From Isoetes taiwanensis (Eukaryota; Streptophyta; Lycopodiopsida; Isoetales; Isoetaceae), in the NCBI GenBank assembly GCA_021234155.1, contig JAJEKV010000001.1:25531189-25595188 (forward strand): a stretch of DNA of 64,000 bases. The letters are read 5' to 3'. The position numbers and the translations under genes are program-made. Positions 58,451-64,000 of this stretch are shown piece by piece; the first letter of the stretch is position 1; every line of letters begins with the position of its first letter. The notes under the pieces are model-generated. The model ran no database searches and was not told the DNA's origin. It was given only the letters and a program-made list of their open reading frames with translations.

Positions 58451-60228
58451 GCTGCCATGTCAGCCCATGGTGATGCATCACCATTAACATGCATATCAAC
58501 ATGGGAGGGGCAGAAGGCTTTGGGATGGTTAAGATTCTAGCAGTGTAAGAATCACATGTAGCCTCCATCAAACTTACAGATGCTTGTCGGATAGCCTCCA
58601 AGTGCAAGATTTATATGCAGCCTCTGAAACCTTATAGACACTCATCTGAAAGGCTATGCATATACATAATCCTTAAATATGAAAGACACGGATGCCCGCA
58701 AACCATTTTTTAAGTTAGGGTTGAAAACATTTTTTATATTTCTTAGGAGAAAACTAGCCAAGCTTCTAGAACATTTCCAGCTTGCAGTGAAGCCCAAAAC
58801 AGCTCATTCAGTAACTCCATGATAGATGAAGCAAGAATTTGGATTGACAAATTCACCTACTAACAAATGCAAAACAAGATGTTGAAGGAACCCTAGATTG
58901 CCCTTGAATCTCTTCAAATGCCCATATTATAAACTATAAATTCGTCACCAAAACTTGATTTTATCCATGATTGCATGACATCGCCTTGAAATAAGTTAAC
59001 TTTGAGAAGAAGAATACCACAATAGCATAGTATTTTGAACACTTTTATATTTTGGACCGAAGTGCTTATAGATTATTCTAGAACCTATGAAGAAAGACTA
59101 TTGAGATAATTTCCTCCCGTCCTCTAGGGGTTTATTAGTCCGGAGTTTCTCCCTTCCAAAATTTCGAATGTGAAGGTTTCTTAATATGTTATAGATCTGT
59201 TATTATATTTGATGTATTGAATGGGGTGACATGTCATGAAAAAAAATATTAAATTAACGTAAGTATTGATGAGACTGACTTAATATCTCAATGGACCAAC
59301 TTTGTCCCTTGTTACATTTGTTTAGCTTCAATATAGGGATATATTATGAAAAAAATGCAAATCACATGTTTCCAAAGGGCAACCCTACACTACCCTGGAT
59401 TGGTTTAGAACATGCCCATGATCTTTGTCTCCGACAATCTATATGCAAATAACAATTTGTACATTGTTTTGCTTTCTTCACATAGAGATGAGGGCCTTAT
59501 CCAAGCACTAGAGCTTGCATTCAGGTGCTATGACCTCCACGTATGCGCACGAAGGCCTAAGTTCGGGCACGTGGGCCCCACTAAAAAGCACGTAGAACCT
59601 TTACCATGTAGTGTAGAAATGCGAAGGGAGGAGCGTAATCTTGAGTGGGGCTTGATACACGAGGTCCCCCAACCAGTCAATAGCTGGGGTACAAATGGCA
59701 AGGGTCGGTGGATGGGTGGGTGGATTACACTCCAAAAAACATGCTCCCTTCTCACGAAGGTGCAACATGAAAATTATCAAACGTTATTTTCGTAGATTTT
59801 ATGTGTCATCGCGAATATTACCAAGCCTTGGATTGTTAGGCCAAGGCACGTTTTGATAGTGCACCAAACATATTTTTATATGTAGAATATTCGATGTGAT
59901 TGAACTACAAAGGGAGGGGAAGGAAGTTAATGAAAAGATAGCAGAGCATATAAGCTTGAAGAAACCTTTCAATATGAGCAAAAGCCATGTAGTGCAAAGT
60001 CAATTGTGATTTAATAATGAATACGTATAACATATATTTGACTTCATCTCAAGCTTCGGCTTCTTGTGGACGTTAAAACCCATTATTATTATTATTATTA
60101 AAAATAATGGAGGCTCCCACTTATGAAATCTCGATGGCCACGATTTACTCTTGGAAATGGCAAGACAAAGGAACGAATATAAAAGATGTGGATTGTGTTT
60201 TTCTTAAAGATTCATTTCTGTTACACCT
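58451..60228. other. No gene recognised; (ATT)6 at 60082-60099
   Basis: A short plus-strand open frame at 59412-59795 has no recognisable features and is not supported. ATATAAAAGATG at 60176-60187, about 45 bp before the next gene's ATG, is a candidate TATA element. Confidence 0.4.
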
Positions 60229-61035
60229 ATGGCGACGTTAAAGCTCGTTTCCCCACTTCCAATATGGAATATATCTCTTATGAAATCCAGTGTAGCAAAT
60301 CGTTCATGTGCAATTGCTTCAATACATCCTTTCCCAAAACAAGGTTGCATTTTTGGAGTGAATGGCTCCCATAATGCTGCAGCAATAGCAGCCAGAGGAA
60401 TTCAGAGTGTGTCTAAATTGCTTATATCGAGGGAAAAGGATGCAGAGTTGATGATCCAGAAAGATATAGATAGCAATGTTTTTGTGACAGATCTAGAGAT
60501 AATTGAAGATCTGTACATTCCAATACCTGGATCAGTTGATTACTTCAAGAGGCAACCACTTTACACTGGAAACAAAAGCATAGGTGTAATTGTTCGAGGA
60601 AATAGACAAAGGCAGCGCGAGGAGAGCTTGTTGCTGAGTGATGGGCAATTTATAACTCTAGCTAAAATAGGACTAGGATCAGAATCAGGATATCTTGATA
60701 GATCTATTTGTTTTCCGGTCCATAGTGGTCTTATTCGTTGTAAAGCCTTGCTTGAAGACTGTAATACATTTAATTTGGTCAAAATGCTGAGAGGAATTGA
60801 GAGCCCATTTGCTATTATTGGGCTGTTTGGCCACTACTTCGTAGCTGCTAGATCTGGTCCCGGATCTCCCGCATTGTTTATGGGAAAAAGCCAGCAGAAT
60901 GTTACCGTTTTTTCTTCCATGTTAATTGGCTTGGAGGCCATGTATTCCCAAGTTGAAAGAGAATTTGATGAGTACGAAGGACTTATGATCGATCACTATG
61001 GTAACATGCATAGTTTGACAAATATAAAAGGATAA
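60229..61035 (+). CDS. PurF-like glutaminase-domain protein, probable pseudoenzyme
   Basis: An uninterrupted single-exon frame of 268 residues. The first 38 are Ser/Ala/Lys-rich with few acids, like a plastid transit peptide. Then QGCIFGVNGSHNAAAIAARG resembles the start of the Ntn-type glutaminase domain of amidophosphoribosyltransferase (normally C-G-I-F-G, with the Cys as nucleophile), and SIGVIVRGNRQ sits where AIGHVRYST is expected. ESPFAIIGLFGHYFVAARSG then PALFMGKSQQNVTVFSS match the 'GAYS....D.L.A.RDP.G.RPL..G' and 'ASE' strands. The HRGQ and HVRYST residues are missing and the Gly after the Cys is gone, so glutaminase activity is unlikely. The phosphoribosyltransferase half is absent. 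It could be a retained paralogue with another role or a young truncated copy. The family call is from motifs only. Confidence 0.5.
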   Translation: MATLKLVSPLPIWNISLMKSSVANRSCAIASIHPFPKQGCIFGVNGSHNAAAIAARGIQSVSKLLISREKDAELMIQKDIDSNVFVTDLEIIEDLYIPIPGSVDYFKRQPLYTGNKSIGVIVRGNRQRQREESLLLSDGQFITLAKIGLGSESGYLDRSICFPVHSGLIRCKALLEDCNTFNLVKMLRGIESPFAIIGLFGHYFVAARSGPGSPALFMGKSQQNVTVFSSMLIGLEAMYSQVEREFDEYEGLMIDHYGNMHSLTNIKG

Positions 61036-61115
61036 AATTTGATAAACACAAGCATTAAGAATTGGCATTTTACAATTATAAAAGGATGAAATTTGATAAA
61101 CACAAGCATTAAGGA
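61020..61115 (+). repeat. ~45-bp direct repeat after the PurF-like gene
   Basis: AAAAGGAT(A/G)AAATTTGATA followed by AACACAAGCATTAAG occurs at about 61026-61058 and again at 61081-61113. It overlaps the end of the PurF-like frame, so the last few codons may have been gained from this repeat. Confidence 0.8.
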
Positions 61116-61514
61116 TTAGTAAAAGATCTACGTCCTCGCATTTCAATTTTATCTATTTTGACCATTATTTGACTAGGAAGGCTCTCTTGGTCTCCTCTTC
61201 TAGGGAGCATAGAGAACCTCTATCCACCTATCAATGTATAAATAACTTAGAGTAGAGTTTACAACCACCACATACTAGGACACCTGTATCTAACAATGAG
61301 TGATTGGAGGCTAGAAGGGTTTGTATGCAATGCAAAACAAGTCTCACAATAATGCAGAGATTTATGACTAGTCTCATCAGGCATACTTCTTTTGAAATTT
61401 GGTGGAGCCGGCTCTTCTATATGGGTTGCAAGTATGGGTCCAATCATATCACTTACCACTTGGAAAGACTTGGAACTCGTCTAGAAAGCCTTTTTGACTC
61501 GGGCTCTTAGAGTG

Positions 61515-61661
61515 AAGTCCACAGTCCATATCCAATTGTAGGATCGACGGATCCGACGATTGTAGTAGTACATGATGCACCTCGTTTACCCAACATACAG
61601 TCTGGGCCGTAGAATCGACAGATCCGACAATTGTGGTAGCCCTGGGTGCACCTCGTTTAGA
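61515..61661 (+). mobile_element. Partial SINE body
   Basis: Carries GTAGGATCGACGGATCCGAC and CAGTCTGGGCCGTAGAAT with GGTGCACCTCGTTTA ends, matching the 3' body of the SINE at 61868-62240, without the polymerase III head. It contains two tandem sub-copies and is followed by a (GAAG) run at 61661-61680. Confidence 0.7.
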
Positions 61662-61867
61662 AGGAAGGAAGGAAGGAAGTTTATTTTAACGAAAACTTCA
61701 TATCTTTGGACTTGAACTCGTGATCACTTGGTTGAAAGGCCAGAACTTATCCAAAGGGGGTTTGATATGGATGTAAAAAATGACAATTCCTGAAACCATA
61801 GACTATATATTCGTAAAACAATTGCATGGGTTGTTATAAAAAAAACATAGATTCAAGTTAGAAAATA

Positions 61868-62240
61868 AATGCATTAGTTCACTGTATATATTGGTTAAAG
61901 TAGTATTATTAGGACATTGAGTTACTTTGGCAGAGGTTCGAGCCCCCCTATTTCATATTCTAAAACCTTAGGCAAAGTTGTATAGAGGTTCGATATTCCC
62001 TTAAAACCTTAGGCGAACTCGTATTTCATATTTCAAAATCATAGGCGCATCCAATAAAAAATGATCATAAGCGAAATGAGAGGTGCCCAGAGGCCCCAAC
62101 ATGCAGTCTGGGCCGTAGGATCGACGGATCCGACGATTGTTGTAGTCCAGGTGCACCTTTGTTTACCCAACATACAGTCTGGGCTGTAGGATCGACGGAT
62201 CCGACGATTGTGGTAGTCCAGGGTGCACCTCGTTTAGAAT
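61868..62240 (+). mobile_element. tRNA-derived SINE copy, plus orientation
   Basis: The A-box region is diverged (ATTAGTTCACTG). The B box GAGGTTCGAGCCCCCC is clear. The body matches the minus-strand copy at 46147-46447, including TTATTAGGACATTGAGTTA and CAGTCTGGGCCGTAGGATCG. Its 3' part is duplicated in tandem (62097-62160 and 62161-62238). Confidence 0.75.
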
Positions 62241-62249
62241 ATCTAGCAT

Positions 62250-64000
62250 TATAACATGGGTTTTTTTTTGTAATTGTATACGTTTTTTTGCATGGTTTTC
62301 ATATGATTTAGTGGCCGTATTTCATGATGTCTACTAAACCTTACTTCTAGAGTGCTCACCCTATTTTATTGATCAAAACTCCATGCCCCCAATGGTTTAT
62401 CCCCCTTTGTTTTTATTTCCCTTACTTTTTGTGTGCATGTAAGCCTCAAGCCTTTTTTATTTTAGGGTTAATTGTTTTAGGTATTCTTTATAGTATCGAA
62501 GGATGTAGCCGAGGCAGAAGGCGTTGAATAGAAGAGGTGTTGGGGATTCATCTTTGCTTGCTTCTTATTGCCTTGTCTTCACATCGAAACGACCAGCTCT
62601 TTGGCGATGCTTCAGCCATTATCTCTACTTCTGCCATGCGTCAGCGAAACCAGCGAATCCTAAGGGAAAGAAAAAAACACTTCCGTTGCTTTGCCTGTGG
62701 GCCTCGCTCCTACCATATGCATCTCTGTTTCTGCCTTGCTTCAGCAAAATCGGCCTATCCTTCATGTTATCCAAACTCAAAAAAGCCCATCTTGTCTGAT
62801 CTTCTGTTGTTCATTCATACCCATTAATGCTGGCTTCGATTTCAATATGCTGGAAGATCTCAAGAAGTCCCAACCGTGGAGTGCGGAGCCGTGGAGTTAT
62901 GAGCCAACTGGTATTATTGCAACATGTATTTTATTCGATTGTCTGTGTACATGTCAGTGCTCTGCAGTTTTGAATAAAGAATGAAGAACTCATGAAACAC
63001 ATACAGGTCCATTGCATATTATCTGAATTGCAGCATATGGTGATTGTTTTTTTCAAACACGTCAGTGTTCTGCAGTTTTGAATAAAGAATGAAGAACTCA
63101 TGAAACACATACAGGTCTATTGCATGTTATTTGAACGACAACATATGGTGATTGTCTTTTTTTTAAAATATGATAGCTTGGCAAATAAGTCAGCAGCTAT
63201 TATTTATCTGATTGGCCTCCTATTATCTTGTCCATCATGTTCAATTCATTTGCAGCTTGCTTGCAGTGTATTCAACTCATACCATGATGCAGAATTGTGA
63301 AGCAAACGGTCACTATATAAATATGGCAGCGCACCAAAATGAAGGAAATTCTCATTGCTTTTGTGCACGTGTCATCGAATCTCCAAGTGAATTATAAAGA
63401 TGTAGAGTAACATAGAGTACAGGAAGGTTCCGTCCTCCATTTTGGTGTAGATGTCCTTTAAAAGTTGATGTATCCATATTTCGCAGAATGTTACATGATT
63501 TGGAATTATGAGGGCATTGTATTATGAAGACATCCTAAATGCAGCAATGAACCTTTAAGCACTCTATTTTGCTTCAATCGACCAGCCTATTATCTTATAC
63601 AGCATATTCAACTGATTCCCAACTTGTTTGAGTTCTTTGCAGCGTATTCAACTCGTATTTATGATGTGTAAACTCTTGGGCAGTCATAATATGTACTGCA
63701 GTTTGAAGTTCCTCATATGCTGATATACAAACTGCATGTTTGTCTATAAAACCTTTTTGAATGAGTCATTATGAGGTTTTCAATGCTAAAGCCTCATTTG
63801 AGGTGAATCTCTTACATGTTCTTTAGAATTAACGTGCGTTCTAGATTCTATACTTCTTGTCGCTTGAAGATTATATGTTCAAACTACAACATGATGGTTC
63901 CAAATCTCAATTGTTGTTGCTTCACGTATTAATTTATCTTTTTATGGTTATACTATGACATCGAGCTTCTAAACATGTCCAACATGTGCTTATACATGTT
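62250..64000. other. No gene recognised to the window end
   Basis: Apart from the tandem duplication, the sequence is AT-rich. Short open frames at 62524-62984 overlap one another in all three frames and show no domain. Related text (GCAG-GTATTCAACTC) at 63265 and 63643 suggests another old duplication. Confidence 0.4.
62948..63165 (+). repeat. ~108-bp tandem duplication
   Basis: ACATGTCAGTGCTCTGCAG and GAATAAAGAATGAAGAACTC up to CATATGGTGATTG are repeated once with a few changes (62948-63050 and 63058-63165). Confidence 0.9.

Noticed and set aside
59412-59795. 127-residue plus-strand protein
   Set aside because: No motif, no splice or promoter context, and an equally long antisense frame.

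Overview
The window is nuclear DNA of a land plant with a large, transposon-rich genome. It contains relics of an autoinhibited plant Ca2+-ATPase and a plastid-type lipase, an intact dirigent-like gene, Copia, LINE and LTR elements (one with a plant tRNA-iMet primer site), tRNA-derived SINEs, and a DUF7869-type transposase-like gene. Long introns, high repeat load and this family mix suggest a fern, or possibly another seed-free plant. That placement is inference; no rRNA or organellar marker is present.

Region 1 (1-8.1 kb): a five-exon minus-strand gene runs from a TATA box near 8025 to about 554. It appears to join a ParB-like DGQH domain, a degenerate DNA-methyltransferase-like domain and an FCP1/NIF-type HAD phosphatase domain. 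Its introns and 3' flank carry about 25 copies of a near-perfect 24-bp palindrome (half-site TTTCTCGACTCG followed by its own reverse complement). None falls in an exon and none occurs after 7.6 kb. A palindrome family tied to one ParB-like gene is the most unusual feature here.

Region 2 (8.5-16.3 kb): a broken DUF7869-type gene is split into an N-terminal/catalytic part (8.77-11.07 kb) and a C-terminal part (15.67-16.19 kb). Between them lies repeat-rich DNA with a second, unrelated palindrome family (12.7-13.0 kb).

Region 3 (16.33-28.08 kb): a complete 11.75-kb non-autonomous LTR retrotransposon with LTRs of 1666 and 1661 bp, a CATTT target duplication, PBS and PPT. No pol is visible. Its leader holds three nested hairpins whose inner stems differ in sequence yet stay complementary.

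Region 4 (28-39.8 kb): little is recognisable until the intact dirigent-like gene (32.93-33.42 kb). After it come a Copia relic, a 5' LINE fragment (ORF1 and start of the endonuclease) and a lipase pseudogene.

Region 5 (39.8-56.9 kb, minus strand): a Ca2+-ATPase pseudogene whose first coding exon lies 14 kb upstream of the rest. The intervening sequence holds a 470-bp satellite, SINEs, hairpin arrays and a long A/G-rich noncoding block.

Region 6 (57-64 kb): a LINE reverse-transcriptase fragment, an uninterrupted single-exon reading frame resembling a degenerate PurF-type glutaminase domain with a possible transit peptide, more SINE copies, and unannotated DNA to the end.
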